Assembly: GCA_963989385.1 (NCBI GenBank)
Contig: OZ022500.1
Span: forward strand, 15,452,460-15,516,459
Direction of reading: 5' to 3'
Length of the DNA stretch: 64,000 nucleotides
From: Ctena decussata
Lineage: Eukaryota; Mollusca; Bivalvia; Lucinida; Lucinidae
Below are positions 40,601 to 42,973 of this stretch, piece after piece; position 1 is the first letter of the stretch, and each line of letters starts with the position of its first letter. The position numbers were made by a program, and so were the translations under genes. A model generated the notes under the pieces. That model saw only the letters and a list, made by a program, of their open reading frames with translations. It did no database searches and was not told the origin of the DNA.

Positions 40601-42195
40601 CAAGGTCACTGTGGCTATTTTTAGAAAAACTTTGTCAGCGCTCTAGCACCTACATTTCTCAATGGATTTTAAAATAAATTCACACAAATGTAGGGCATGA
40701 CAATATCTCGAGCAAGTTCGACTTTCAGGGTGCTGTGCCCAAGGTCAAGGTCACTGTGGCTATTTTTAGAAAAACTTTGTCATTGCCCTAGCACCTTCAT
40801 TTCTCCATGGATTTGAAATAACTTGACACAAATGTAGGGTATGACAATATCTCAAGCAAGTTAGACTTTCAGGATGCTGTGCCCAAGGTCAAGGTCACTG
40901 TGGCTATTTTTAGAAAAACTTTGTCAGCGCTCTAGCACCTACATTTCTCAATGGATTTTAAAATAAATTCAAACAAATGTAGGGCATGACAATATCTCGA
41001 GCAAGTTTGACTTTCAGGGTTCTGCAATCAAGGTTTTTGATTAGATCCTTATCATACTTGCAGGTAATGATGACATACATAAGAGCTTGGATGAATTCGA
41101 AATTTGGGTGGATTTGAGCACAGACTACGGAGTTAGCTGCCCTTGAGCGTTTGAAAAAAATCCCATAGTCTTATAATGGAGAAAACAACGTCATCACATT
41201 TTCATTTTTTATCGGATCCTCTTCATACTTGCAGGTAATGAGGATATGCATAAAAGCTTGGATTAGTTAGCATTTCGGCTAGATCCCACCACTGACTATG
41301 GAGTACCTGCCCTGAGCATCCAAAAAATCAGTTTTGCCACTTTTTCTTGGTTTCTACTGATCCGATCCTTTTCAAACTTGCAGGTAATGAGGAAATGCAT
41401 AATATCTTAAACAAGTTCAAATTTTGGCCAGATCAGGCCAACCACTACGAAGTTAGCTGCCCTTGACAGCTCTGTCTATTGTGCTCTTGATCGGATACTT
41501 TTTAAACTTGCATATATTAAATGAGGGCATACATAATGTGTTGGATGAGTTTAATTTTCAGCCTGATTGGACCACTGACTGTGGAGTTAGCTGCCCTTGA
41601 GCATCTTAAATATCCCTAAAGGTTTACAATGTCTCTCAGGTGAGCGATTGTTGCCCTTTGGGCTACTTGTTAATTGTCTCGGTGCAACAGAATCGCTGAC
41701 ACAGGGTTTCAACACTTTTAAAACACGGGTGCACCAGGGTTTAAACACCATTAAAGCCCGCTTTGGTGTCGTCTGCAGAGCTCTGGAATCAAGATGGGGT
41801 GTTTCAAAGAAGGTATATAACAATGACGATAAAACATTCTTGTTTTTTAACATTTGCCCAAGCCCTCATGTATTAACATGTTGCAGCCCAAACCGCTCCG
41901 CGGGAGCGGTTCGGGCTGCAACACATTAATACACTCTGGCTTGGCAAACGTTAAAACACGGAAAAGAATGTTTATCCTCTTATTAAAACTGTCTTACCAA
42001 GGCTTTCTAGGAGCTATACAAAAACTTCCATGGTGGTTCTAATGAGGGTTCATAATATATGTAATTCATCAAGAAATAGAAAAATTAACCCATAATTATC
42101 ATGTTATTTGTTTCAGGGCCAGTTTAATTATGTCAACATCGTCATCAAACCCTTGGACTATGAAAGTAATGCTGTGGTGCTACAGGCTAAAGAAG
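1431..42195 (+). CDS. TSC2: TSC2 (tuberin), partial gene: 14 exons, central linker and most of the Rap/Rheb-GAP domain
   Basis: Tuberin partners hamartin (TSC1) in a cytosolic/lysosomal complex and acts as GTPase-activating protein for Rheb, restraining mTORC1. Fourteen blocks read in order like tuberin: a core helical segment ([11 protein letters not shown]), a strongly conserved block ([17 protein letters not shown]), a basic/Ser-rich linker, an EFLLAGG block, a [12 protein letters not shown] block, a long acidic/Ser-rich linker and the GAP domain ([10 protein letters not shown] to [12 protein letters not shown]). All introns are GT-AG and every exon junction keeps phase, giving about 927 codons without a stop or frameshift. 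Human tuberin is about 1800 residues, so roughly the first half lies left of the window. The final ~100 residues after VVLQAKE are not found. Introns run from 0.5 to 10.6 kb. No promoter or poly(A) site of the gene is in view. Confidence 0.96.
1978..4241 (+). mobile_element. Helitron-like non-autonomous element, family G, with ~145-bp tandem repeats
   Basis: The 5' end TTAGCTCACCTGAGCC is followed by AAGGCTCAGAGGTGAGC, forming a terminal hairpin. The 3' end has CTCAGGTGAGC, complementary to the 5' end but sub-terminal, then a GCCCTTTGGGC hairpin and TACTTGTTTT. Between about 2620 and 3600 lie roughly seven units of 144-145 bp, each with ACAAATGTAGGGCATGACAA and CCAAGGTCAAGGTCACTG. Short open frames inside are by-products of the tandem repeat. 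The other full copy is 39572-41671. Confidence 0.85.
4424..4517 (+). CDS. TSC2: TSC2 exon 2: segment with [10 protein letters not shown]
   Basis: Encodes [20 protein letters not shown] followed by [12 protein letters not shown], a highly conserved tuberin block. Acceptor TTTCAACAG/GTATTG, donor TTTCAG/GTGAGT. It enters with two bases completing a Ser codon and leaves in phase 2, which fits the neighbours. A Helitron-like element ends at about 4241, 183 bases upstream. Confidence 0.93.
4518..5056. other. Intron 2, nothing recognised
   Basis: AT-rich unique-looking sequence. I see no repeat family, RNA gene or exon between the donor at 4518 and the exon 3 acceptor. Confidence 0.5.
5057..5159 (+). 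CDS. TSC2: TSC2 exon 3: [17 protein letters not shown] block
   Basis: Encodes [20 protein letters not shown] followed by [14 protein letters not shown], one of the best conserved stretches of tuberin outside the GAP domain. Acceptor TTTCAG/ATTC, donor CAAAAG/GTAAAC, ending in phase 0. About 50 bases after the donor the intron carries a foldback element of family A. Confidence 0.95.
5211..5456. mobile_element. MITE family A copy 1
   Basis: Terminal inverted repeats AGGCCCAAAGGTTATAAAA / TTTATAACCTCAGGGCC flank a second foldback: TGAAATTTTCTCTGCTTATG, ATATGAAAATGCCAA and its complement. TGCTCAACTCAGC words repeat near each end. Related copies lie at 8512-8769 and 58910-59012. Confidence 0.85.
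5588..5782. mobile_element. MITE family F copy
   Basis: Shows GGGTGCACTTTCAGGGGAAG, the AAATTCGCTC-type hairpin arms in degraded form, and AACAGGAAG..TTTTTGTAAAAATGGCAG. Located in intron 3, just before the family I element. Confidence 0.65.
5791..5998. mobile_element. MITE family I, ends 21 bases before TSC2 exon 4
   Basis: Terminal inverted repeats GTACCCAGAGCCCTAGATAA and TTATCTAGGGCTCTGGTACC (one mismatch). TTGGTGATAAT and ATTATCATCAAAT follow inside, and a central palindrome CTGAACCGTCTCGAGACGGTTCAG. Partial relatives lie at 42040-42105 and 59740-59878. Confidence 0.88.
6020..6141 (+). CDS. TSC2: TSC2 exon 4: start of phospho-linker, Akt-type motif RLRSGS
   Basis: Encodes [20 protein letters not shown] followed by a polar stretch with [20 protein letters not shown] (Ser codon 6116-6118) fits the Akt consensus RxRxxS and sits where human tuberin has its Ser939 region (from memory). 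The acceptor follows a run of about 17 T; the donor is GCGCAG/GTATTG, phase 2. The terminal inverted repeat of a MITE ends at about 5998, only 21 bases before the exon. Confidence 0.93.
6142..6871. other. Start of intron 4, nothing recognised
   Basis: No transposon ends, tandem repeats or coding signature seen. Confidence 0.45.
6872..7014. repeat. Foldback element, ~55-bp imperfect arms
   Basis: Starts AGGAATGAATTATATTTTTG and ends with the complement ATAAAATTCATTTCTTAT. Inner arms GTGGGTTTAATCGATGTGTA / ACTTATCCATAAAATCCAC. A related single arm is near 7125-7160. Confidence 0.75.
7502..7738. mobile_element. MITE family F copy, well preserved
   Basis: Starts AAGGTGTATGGGTACAGC, with AAGGGACACAACTTTTGTGA, the hairpin AAGAATTTGCTCCCAGGGGA / GCAAATTCTTTCC (about 7620-7656), and ends CCTGAAAGTATACC. 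Confidence 0.85.
7738..7931. mobile_element. MITE family F copy, tandem to the previous one
   Basis: GAAGGGAAACAATTCTTGTG, a degraded hairpin (GAATTTTTGCC..GGGGAGCAAAATG) and the right end CTGAATTGTACCCATTCAC. Confidence 0.75.
8512..8769. mobile_element. MITE family A copy 2
   Basis: Terminal inverted repeats AAGCCCAGGCCCCAAGGTTG and CATAACCTTGGGGCCAGGCTT. The inner hairpin is ATATGAAAATGCCAAC / GTTGGCATTTTCATAT. Same layout as 5211-5456. Confidence 0.88.
8776..8841. repeat. Short foldback CCTTCCAAAACAACC
   Basis: CCCTTCCAAAACAACC is complementary to GGTTGTTTTGGAAGGGG. The same motif forms a larger palindrome at 32970-33052. Confidence 0.7.
8900..8918. repeat. Poly-C tract
   Basis: A run of 17-19 C. 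The complement is a potential G-quadruplex and the site is prone to slippage and sequencing error. Confidence 0.9.
9157..9240. repeat. Foldback around AATTCGAGGGTTGA
   Basis: ATTCGAGGGTTGAAAATAAA / CATTCTCAACCCTCGAAT arms with AAAGGGG..CCCCTTTTT inside. Confidence 0.8.
9605..9795. mobile_element. MITE family D copy, right end missing
   Basis: Left end GAGCAGCGACACGAGAAAAC CAACAAAGTGGT, then GCCCAGTGCATACTCAGATC and GGTAGCTTAAACCCTTAGCT. A complete copy with both terminal repeats is at 57711-57922. Confidence 0.75.
9815..9998. mobile_element. MITE family E copy
   Basis: Contains AATGAGCCGCCCCATCTAGA, ACTGTTTGCTCTCTG and GTAAATTTTGTTGTCTGCTT, the order seen in the copies at 13667, 36640 and 63566. 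Confidence 0.7.
10733..10960. mobile_element. Foldback MITE with ATTCTAATGCACTT ends
   Basis: ATTCTAATGCACTT and AAGTGCATTAGAAT are exact terminal inverted repeats. The centre has a direct duplication of TATATCGCAGGATATA inside GACAGTATATCGC..ATACTGTCG. Confidence 0.85.
11261..11410. mobile_element. MITE family F fragment and poly-C tract
   Basis: A poly-C run (about 11251-11273), then GGGGTCAACTTTTTAAAGAA, the AGAATTTGCTC..GAGCC hairpin and TTTTGGAAGGGG. Confidence 0.6.
11580..12065. repeat. ~55-60-bp minisatellite
   Basis: About eight degenerate units containing CAGAACTTGACTTCAGTTGG, TACATACCAGTAAT and ATGATGCTCATAT. Confidence 0.85.
12066..13408. other. Intron 4 middle part, no supported feature
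   Basis: Two adjacent open frames on the minus strand (12389-12586 and 12593-12799) do not resemble anything I know. No repeat ends are clear. Words CCCCGAA/TTCGGGG recur at 12283-12310 and 12665-12690. Confidence 0.4.
13409..13906. mobile_element. ~500-bp element with GGTGTGAGTTCAATCATCAACC-type ends, containing family E
   Basis: The left end GTGTGAGTTCAATCATCAAC is complementary to the right end GGTTGATGATCGAACTCCCA, allowing mismatches. The family E copy at 13667-13867 lies inside it. Confidence 0.7.
13667..13867. mobile_element. MITE family E copy, complete
   Basis: Ends CTTTAAGTGCCAAAAAGCAG and TGACACTTAAAG. The centre ACAGTGTAGATACAGATGAG with GAGCCACCTCATC is a hairpin. Related copies lie at 9815, 36640 and 63566. 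Confidence 0.82.
14095..14175. repeat. Palindrome around GATCAGACTGCACATATGTGCAG
   Basis: AACAGCAAAGGCTCTGATCA and its complement flank CATATG. The core is shared with family C (17957, 37444). Confidence 0.75.
14458..14613 (+). CDS. TSC2: TSC2 exon 5: RRRMVS site and [18 protein letters not shown]
   Basis: Begins by completing a Ser codon, then [20 protein letters not shown] (Ser codon 14474-14476) is a second Akt-type RxRxxS motif, at the place of the human Ser981 region. Then comes [20 protein letters not shown] with [11 protein letters not shown], the helix that precedes the EFLLAGG block of tuberin. Acceptor TTTGCAG/CCGT, donor CTCACAG/GTATAG. The preceding intron is 8.3 kb long. Confidence 0.95.
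14614..15265. other. Intron 5, nothing recognised
   Basis: AT-rich. A weak match to the AAAACAGTCCCAAAAAT foldback words occurs near 15075. Confidence 0.4.
15266..15672 (+). CDS. TSC2: TSC2 exon 6: [20 protein letters not shown] and variable linker
   Basis: A 407-base exon. It opens with [20 protein letters not shown] and [13 protein letters not shown], a conserved tuberin strand region. A low-complexity linker follows with a basic patch ([16 protein letters not shown]), a proline run ([11 protein letters not shown]) and acidic/Ser-rich sequence ending ESLIFG. The acceptor is TTCCAG/A and the donor TTTG/GTAAGT. It ends in phase 1; the G plus GT of the next exon makes Gly. Linker length and sequence vary widely between species, so only the first ~45 residues support homology. 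Confidence 0.95.
15746..16029. mobile_element. MITE family B copy 1
   Basis: CTTACACTTGTGGTAATTTC and its complement form the left foldback around GAGCCTTTGACGAG. The body follows: CCCTTTAAAATGGGATTTTG, TTGACACAGTAGTTGTCAAT and AATAACAGCGACGTCAT. Uninterrupted reference copy for the family. Confidence 0.82.
16140..16365. repeat. Possible SINE-like repeat with B-box-like GGGTTTCGAAC
   Basis: TTGATTGATTTGAGGCTTAA, AACAGCTATGGTCATGTTGG and near the end GACCGGGTTTCGAAC. I see only one copy here, so the call is weak. Confidence 0.3.
16427..17446. mobile_element. MITE family B copy 2, split by a DNA transposon
   Basis: The left part 16427-16532 (CTTACACGAGTGGTCATTCC foldback) continues at 17262 with TGACCCTTTAAAATGGGATT and ends near AATAACAGTGACAT. 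The 729-base insertion between is annotated separately. Confidence 0.85.
16533..17261. mobile_element. hAT-like non-autonomous DNA transposon with 6-bp duplication
   Basis: Exact terminal inverted repeats CAGTGTCTATTCTAG and CTAGAATAGACACTG. TGACCC is present on both sides (16527-16532, 17262-17267). The uninterrupted family B sequence has one such site, so the boundaries are certain. CAGTG ends are typical of hAT elements, although 8-bp duplications are more usual. No transposase is seen. Confidence 0.88.
17527..17890. mobile_element. MITE family B copy 3, diverged, with inner palindrome
   Basis: ATCTTACATGAGTGCTCATG begins the foldback. Within it GTTGGGGCAAAAGATAAGAT and its complement surround GCGAGGCTATGCCGAGC. 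The right part keeps the CGACGTCAT end. Confidence 0.7.
17957..18186. mobile_element. MITE family C copy 1, 50 bases before exon 7
   Basis: Ends CACATCATGTGATTTCAAAC and GTTGGAAGTCACATGATGTG are inverted repeats. The inner palindrome is CAGACTGCACTCAAGTGCAG. Highly similar to 37444-37671. Confidence 0.85.
18236..18396 (+). CDS. TSC2: TSC2 exon 7: [17 protein letters not shown] block
   Basis: Encodes [20 protein letters not shown] followed by [20 protein letters not shown] and [13 protein letters not shown], matching the WAEI..RRPTGNTSW block of tuberin. Acceptor GATTATAG/GTATG is weak, with no strong pyrimidine tract. Donor is TCACAG/GTACCC, phase 0. A family C MITE ends at about 18186, 50 bases upstream, so most of the acceptor context is transposon-derived or abuts one. 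Confidence 0.92.
18888..19377. repeat. 42-bp minisatellite, ~11 units
   Basis: Unit CTCTCCATAGAAACAAATTA with TGACTGCCTACATTTAAACT. Because 42 is a multiple of three, the minus strand stays open for 158 codons as a 14-residue repeat; there is no sign this is a gene. The array runs directly into the truncated 5' end of the LINE. Confidence 0.93.
19385..21792 (+). mobile_element. 5'-truncated LINE with 3' UTR and (TAAA)n tail
   Basis: Polymerase frame, then about 500 bases of 3' UTR ending GCACCCTCTTTAAACATTGT and ATAAATAAATAAATT. An A-rich stretch follows at 21831-21854. The left boundary abuts the 42-bp minisatellite. Confidence 0.88.
19393..21273 (+). CDS. LINE reverse transcriptase (CR1/L2/Jockey group), 626 codons
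   Basis: Non-LTR retrotransposon polymerase. Residues ~10-50 are the basic connector ([20 protein letters not shown]). The reverse transcriptase shows motif [14 protein letters not shown] with Asp278, motif [11 protein letters not shown] at 334-343 and motif C LFADD with Asp367/Asp368; all three catalytic aspartates are present. The C-terminal [21 protein letters not shown] block is typical of CR1/L2-like elements. The usual upstream endonuclease is absent, so the copy is 5'-truncated. The frame stops at 21271; the sequence after this TGA stays open for eleven more codons in the same frame to 21309, so the TGA may be recent. It lies in the TSC2 sense direction in intron 7. Confidence 0.93.
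   Translation: MRFHNYKRLKQWADYKRYRNKTKDLIRKAKRKHFSESVINSRDTRTIWQHFRTVNNKPNTSNSNLPEELIIENEHITTSLDIASKLNRYFTSISGLLNGNEIHMAPLNVTKLKRFLESKIPDDVHFHIPPITSEQVASFIHALDTSKATGLDGIGPRIIKMAIHSICPSIAALINKSLRTGKFPSQLKLAKVFPIFKGGCKSDPSNYRPISILPTVSKIFEKHINKHLMAYLNKYKLIHESQSGFRQKHSCQTALVKLIDHWMTCIDNGDIIGTLFLDFRKAFDLVDHSILIQKLSFYKFSGSALQWFISYLDSRQQAIDNGQGLSEFSKLQSGVPQGSILGPTLFLIFINDLPLHMKYCYSDLFADDTTMHTHSPNINVIETKLQHDFHAANIWCLQNKMQINYDKTTCMTIGTRKKVNNSSALTLQLDNVCIANVKKQKLLGIYIDENLSWTAHIDYLCTVISSKISLLRQLSTYVPVDIQKLFYQGYILPLLDYGSISWGSTSSTNIDRLSKLQKRAARIILRAEYTTPFATMFQQLQWQRIDTRLNYNKAVLTYKALNSLTPEYISNLLKPTSQTHTLTLRSAANGTLSVPRSKTALFDGSFSCSAPRLWNSLPHFVKMSPS
21831..21854. repeat. Poly-A tract
   Basis: About 22 A residues 90 bases before the exon 8 acceptor. 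Possibly the tail of a further retroposed copy. Confidence 0.85.
21945..22101 (+). CDS. TSC2: TSC2 exon 8: linker exon with donor inside a tandem repeat
   Basis: Encodes [20 protein letters not shown], then [20 protein letters not shown] and [13 protein letters not shown]. Acceptor TTTTTTTCAG/GTACC, donor GACCAG/GTATTA. Phase 0 in and one base left over, exactly complemented by the two leading bases of exon 9, 10.6 kb away (Gly). Weakly conserved linker sequence; the assignment rests on phase, splice sites and position. The last ~28 bases of the exon plus the donor are the first unit of a degenerate tandem array that continues to about 23030. Confidence 0.82.
22075..23030 (+). repeat. Degenerate ~45-bp tandem array that includes the exon 8 donor
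   Basis: Unit: GTATTATAGTGCTGTATTTA, TTCCCACAG, then CAACAAGATAGACCAG. Unit 1 is the end of TSC2 exon 8 with its donor. About 18 further units follow, so CACAG acceptor-like and CCAG/GTATT donor-like words repeat along the intron. A TA-type MITE is inserted at 22599-22774. Confidence 0.85.
22599..22774. mobile_element. MITE family H copy 1 (mariner-like ends)
   Basis: CAGTAGAACTGCAGTGGCTC and GAGCCAGTGAAGTCCTACTG are terminal inverted repeats. TATT is repeated on each side. Confidence 0.85.
23087..23420. repeat. 28-bp minisatellite, ~12 units
   Basis: Unit AATATATTGGACCAGTTGAA with ATGATTTC, nearly uniform. No spacers between units, so it is not a CRISPR-like array. Confidence 0.95.
23455..23593. 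repeat. Foldback TGATAAAT..GTTATCACC
   Basis: Arms include TTTTTCGTTATCACC / GGTGATAACGAAAAA and ATTTATCAGCCC / GGGCTGATAAAT. The loop is CGAGACTCCAATATTGGACC. Confidence 0.88.
23743..24590 (+). mobile_element. Helitron-like element, GGGCCCGCC family
   Basis: The 5' end ATTAGGGCCCGCC is followed by the hairpin CCAGATGAAGTCTGG, then CCGTATG..CTGTCCGTC. Internal ~120-bp units contain AAAGCATCATCAGACAATGT. The 3' end has GGCGGGGGCC, complementary to the 5' end. The 3' hairpin is less clear than in other families. Confidence 0.65.
24929..25770. mobile_element. MITE family H, long copy (842 bp), TA duplication
   Basis: Terminal repeats CAGTCGAACTGCGATGGCTC and GAGCCAGTGAAGTTCCACTG, flanked by TA. 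The host sequence CTTGGTA/TGTAGCATCGGG is continuous after removal and matches neighbouring 455-bp units. No transposase frame recognised. Confidence 0.9.
27921..29732 (+). mobile_element. Second family G Helitron-like element, nested
   Basis: 5' TTAGCTCACCTGAGCCGAAG, 3' CAGGTGAGCGATTCAGGGCC, hairpin AGGGCCTCATGGCCCT, then CTTGTT. It sits between T residues of the TA-type element and carries units with GACCTTGGGTTGACCTTGAC. Confidence 0.88.
28980..29152. mobile_element. TA-type MITE with CAGTAAAACCTGTCTTAGTGG end
   Basis: Left end CAGTAAAACCTG, right end CAGGTTGGATTG, flanked by TA. Inner repeats TTAAGCAAGCA / TGCTTGCTTAA. The innermost insertion of the 24617-30688 nest. Confidence 0.8.
30690..31167 (+). 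mobile_element. Probable LINE 3' end with (ATCA)n tail
   Basis: AT-rich sequence ending CCAAATAAAAATCAATCAAT and CAATCAAG, like a LINE 3' UTR with a short tandem tail. No coding part is present, so the class is uncertain. Confidence 0.4.
31168..31770. other. Intron 8, nothing recognised
   Basis: No transposon ends or exon seen. A GC-richer patch with TGCCGGGCTGATAAATCC lies near 31460. Confidence 0.4.
31785..32030. mobile_element. MITE family F copy
   Basis: AAATGTGCCATTTGCC, the hairpin TATTTGCTTCTGTGGGAGCA / AAATTCTTTCC (about 31864-31900), then ACTCCATC and GTGGTATATCTATTCACCTT. Confidence 0.75.
32138..32208. repeat. Foldback GAACACCAAAAGC
   Basis: TGAACACCAAAAGCAGTATT and CCACTTTTGGTGTTCA arms around GTGGGGCAACCAC. 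Confidence 0.85.
32616..32672. repeat. Short palindrome GTGAAATC..GATTTCAC
   Basis: Imperfect arms with ATAATTTCACTG / CAGTGAGATTAT around TTTGAAA, 80 bases before exon 9. Confidence 0.7.
32751..32857 (+). CDS. TSC2: TSC2 exon 9: linker exon
   Basis: Encodes [20 protein letters not shown] followed by [15 protein letters not shown]. Acceptor AATTTTTAG/GTAG, donor CATCAG/GTATCT. It enters with two bases that complete Gly and leaves in phase 0, matching exons 8 and 10. Part of the Ser-rich linker, with little cross-species conservation. A short palindrome (about 32616-32672) lies 80 bases upstream. Confidence 0.82.
32970..33052. repeat. Palindrome CCCCTTCCAAAACAATCCC
   Basis: CAATCCCAAAAATCTAGAGC and GCTCTAGATTTTTGGGATTG are exact complements flanking CATCTTATAAGATG. 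Confidence 0.9.
33292..33482. mobile_element. MITE family F copy, diverged
   Basis: GGTGTATGGGTACACTGCCA, ACTGCTTCCCTGG, CTCCTCATTGGGAAGGGACA and AATGGCAGAGTTGG. It ends about 92 bases before exon 10. Confidence 0.65.
33574..34365 (+). CDS. TSC2: TSC2 exon 10: long phospho-linker with RLRGHT and start of GAP domain
   Basis: The largest visible exon, 264 codons. It holds a Ser-rich start ([20 protein letters not shown]), a charged acidic middle, a Ser-rich stretch ([16 protein letters not shown]) and then RRLRGHTIS, whose Thr (codon 34189-34191) lies in an Akt-type RxRxxT motif matching the human Thr1462 region (RGYTIS, from memory). It ends in [18 protein letters not shown] and LLVPNNE, the first strand of the Rap/Rheb-GAP domain. 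Acceptor ATTACAG/GTATC, donor AATGAG/GTAAAG, phase 0 at both ends. Confidence 0.96.
34709..34913 (+). mobile_element. tRNA-derived SINE, complete
   Basis: Head GCCCCGGTAGCTCGGTGGGT, with A-box-like TAGCTCGGTGGG and B box GGTTCGAGCCC, then GTAAACGGGGTTTCATTGCA, CATCGTCCTGATATGACTG and GAAAAGGACATAAAATCGCA, with a CATC tail. Other copies are at 37162, 51608, 54593, 57460 and 59275. Confidence 0.9.
35283..36379 (+). mobile_element. Helitron-like element, GCTCGCCTGAAC family
   Basis: The 5' end TTAGCTCGCCTGAACTATGT forms the hairpin CTGAACTATGTTCAG. Five or six ~165-bp units carry AGGTCAAGGTCA. The 3' end GTTCAGGCGAGCTATGCTGT has the hairpin GCTGTCTGGTGACAGC and TTTTGTTTT. It ends 88 bases before exon 11. 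Confidence 0.85.
36467..36553 (+). CDS. TSC2: TSC2 exon 11: GAP domain, [19 protein letters not shown]
   Basis: Encodes [20 protein letters not shown] and GVIYVGPRQ, an almost invariant stretch of the tuberin GAP domain. Acceptor TTTCCAG/ACC, donor AGACAG/GTTAGT, 29 whole codons. A Helitron-like element ends about 88 bases upstream. Confidence 0.97.
36640..36825. mobile_element. MITE family E copy
   Basis: ACACTTAAAGCAGC at the left, the hairpin CCAGATGAGGTGGCTCATAA / TGAGCCACCTCATC and right GCAGACATAATTTTTTTTGT. Confidence 0.78.
36829..36986 (+). mobile_element. Short deletion derivative of the GCTCGCCTGAAC Helitron-like family
   Basis: Keeps the 5' end TTAGCTCGCCTGAATGAAGT and the start of one unit, then jumps to the 3' end GTCAGGTGAGCTATCCTGTC with the hairpin CCTGTCCCACTGACAGG and GCTTGTT. 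Only ~158 bp. Confidence 0.85.
37110..37398 (-). mobile_element. Inverted SINE pair
   Basis: A plus-strand SINE tail (ATCCTGATATGACAGGAATA) is followed by a minus-strand copy from the GGATGGATG tail to the head near 37370 (AGGCAGTCAGCAGTTAACCC). The two form a long hairpin around 37165. Confidence 0.78.
37444..37671. mobile_element. MITE family C copy 2, 80 bases before exon 12
   Basis: ATCATGATTTCCAACAATGT at the left and TTGTTGGATGTCACATCATG at the right. The central palindrome GATCAGACTGCACATAAGTG is shared with 17957-18186. Confidence 0.85.
37753..37939 (+). CDS. TSC2: TSC2 exon 12: GAP domain, [19 protein letters not shown]
   Basis: Encodes [40 protein letters not shown] and [20 protein letters not shown], the GAP segment preceding the catalytic helix. 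Acceptor TTTACAG/ACAAAC, donor CACAAT/GTAAGT, phase 1. A family C MITE ends about 80 bases upstream, the same family found before exon 7. Confidence 0.97.
37940..38400. other. Intron 12 first part, weak repeat remnants
   Basis: GCAGTGTAGATATAGATCAG near 38058 recalls family E but has no ends. The rest is unrecognised. Confidence 0.35.
38408..38584. mobile_element. MITE family F copy, right end missing
   Basis: GTGTATGGGTACACTATGTT, then the hairpin AAGAATTTGCTTCAAGGGAG / CAAATTCTTTCC. It passes directly into family B sequence at about 38585. Confidence 0.75.
38585..38808. mobile_element. MITE family B copy 4, left-truncated, 46 bases before exon 13
   Basis: CCCTTTAAAATGGGATTTTA, GTTGACATGGACGTTGTCAA and AATAACAGCAATGTCATA match copies 1 and 2. 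Confidence 0.8.
38854..38993 (+). CDS. TSC2: TSC2 exon 13: catalytic GAP helix with asparagine thumb
   Basis: Encodes [20 protein letters not shown] and [20 protein letters not shown], then KIGVIK. Rap-type GAPs supply a catalytic asparagine to the GTPase; in tuberin it is the Asn of the GND motif (human Asn1643, from memory), here codon 38931-38933. The conserved YNDSGE follows. The site is intact, so the protein should be an active GAP. Acceptor TTTCAG/TAAT, donor AAAG/GTAAAA, phase 0. A truncated family B MITE ends about 46 bases upstream. Confidence 0.97.
39339..39515. mobile_element. MITE family H copy, TA duplication
   Basis: CAGTACAACTTCGCTGGCTC and GCCATTGAAGTTCTACTG ends flanked by TA. 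Internal sequence is the reverse complement of 22599-22774 in large part. Confidence 0.87.
39572..41671 (+). mobile_element. Helitron-like element, family G, second long copy
   Basis: Nearly the same element as 1978-4241: identical 5' hairpin, about six ~145-bp units (40200-41010), the same distal part and the 3' end CAGGTGAGCGATTGTTGCCC with the GCCCTTTGGGC hairpin and TACTTGTT. High similarity suggests recent movement. Confidence 0.88.
41828..41976. repeat. Long palindrome with GC-rich tip
   Basis: Arms GATAAAACATTC / GAATGTTTATC outside, CCAAGCC..GGCTTGG inside, and AACCGCTCCGCGGGAGCGGT at the tip. Confidence 0.88.
42040..42105. repeat. Family I MITE arm just before exon 14
   Basis: ATGAGGGTTCATAATATATG, AAGAAATAGAAAAATTAACC and CATAATTATCAT align with 5912-5974 of the family I element. 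It ends about 12 bases before the exon 14 splice acceptor. Confidence 0.75.
42117..42195 (+). CDS. TSC2: TSC2 exon 14: GAP domain, [17 protein letters not shown]
   Basis: Encodes [20 protein letters not shown] and VLQAKE, the strand following the catalytic helix. Acceptor TTTGTTTCAG/GGCC, donor AAGAAG/GTAATA, phase 1. The next family residues (start of the final GAP helix and a basic C-terminus) are not recognised downstream. The 70 bases before the acceptor resemble one arm of the family I MITE at 5791-5998. Confidence 0.96.
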
Positions 42196-42289
42196 GTAAT
42201 ATTATTTTTATTATTATCAAGGAACTGTTGTTTTAATGCATGTTGTTATATGTTCAGGAAATGTTAGATGCTTATGGCATTGGGATACA

Positions 42290-42690
42290 CCTTTAGGGGA
42301 GATCACTCTAATCTGGAAGAAGTTGTCTTCCTTCTCACAGGGGGATACTCCTAGAATACACTTTCTGGGGAGGTAACTCTGCCATTTTTATTTTGCCTCC
42401 TTTATCAATGGGGTTCAACTCTTAAAGGAAATAATTTGCTCCTAGCAGAGCAAATTCTTTCCTTTAAGAGTAGACCCCCTTTTGGAAGGAAGCGAACACT
42501 AAGTAACAAAAGCTGTTCCCTTTTGTGAAATTGGCTGAAAAAAAAAAACATGGAGGTGTATCAATACACCTTAAGAGTAGCCCACCTTGGAGAAGGGATT
42601 CACCTACCAGAGTAACAAATTGCGTTCTGTTGAAGTTGTCTCCCTTGGACAAATGGGGCAGAAACATTGGAGGTGTATCCCTATGCCTTA
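42290..42690. mobile_element. MITE family F copies, one full and one partial
   Basis: GGGATACACCTTTAGGGGAG starts the first. The hairpin AATTTGCTCCTAGCAGAGCA / AATTCTTTCC lies near 42430-42460, and ACATGGAGGTGTATCAATAC ends it. A second partial copy runs to GGAGGTGTATCCCTATG. Confidence 0.8.
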
Positions 42691-42973
42691 ATAGGAGAAC
42701 ACAATTAGGTTATCACATGCTGACATGCCAAAGAACTATTTTCTTTCAATGCCTTAATTAATCTAAATGATGGGGCATCTTAACCAGTGTGCGTTTCAGT
42801 ATGTTGACATCTGTTTATCTTGTATACTGACTAGAACTAATTTCTGAGCCTGAAAGGGTGGATGTATGCAGAATTTTATGAAATTCTTGATATGTATGAA
42901 ACTTTTGAATTCAAAAGGAAAGACTTAATATTCTACTTCAATTTTTTGCATGTCAGTGTCTGCGTACCTTATT

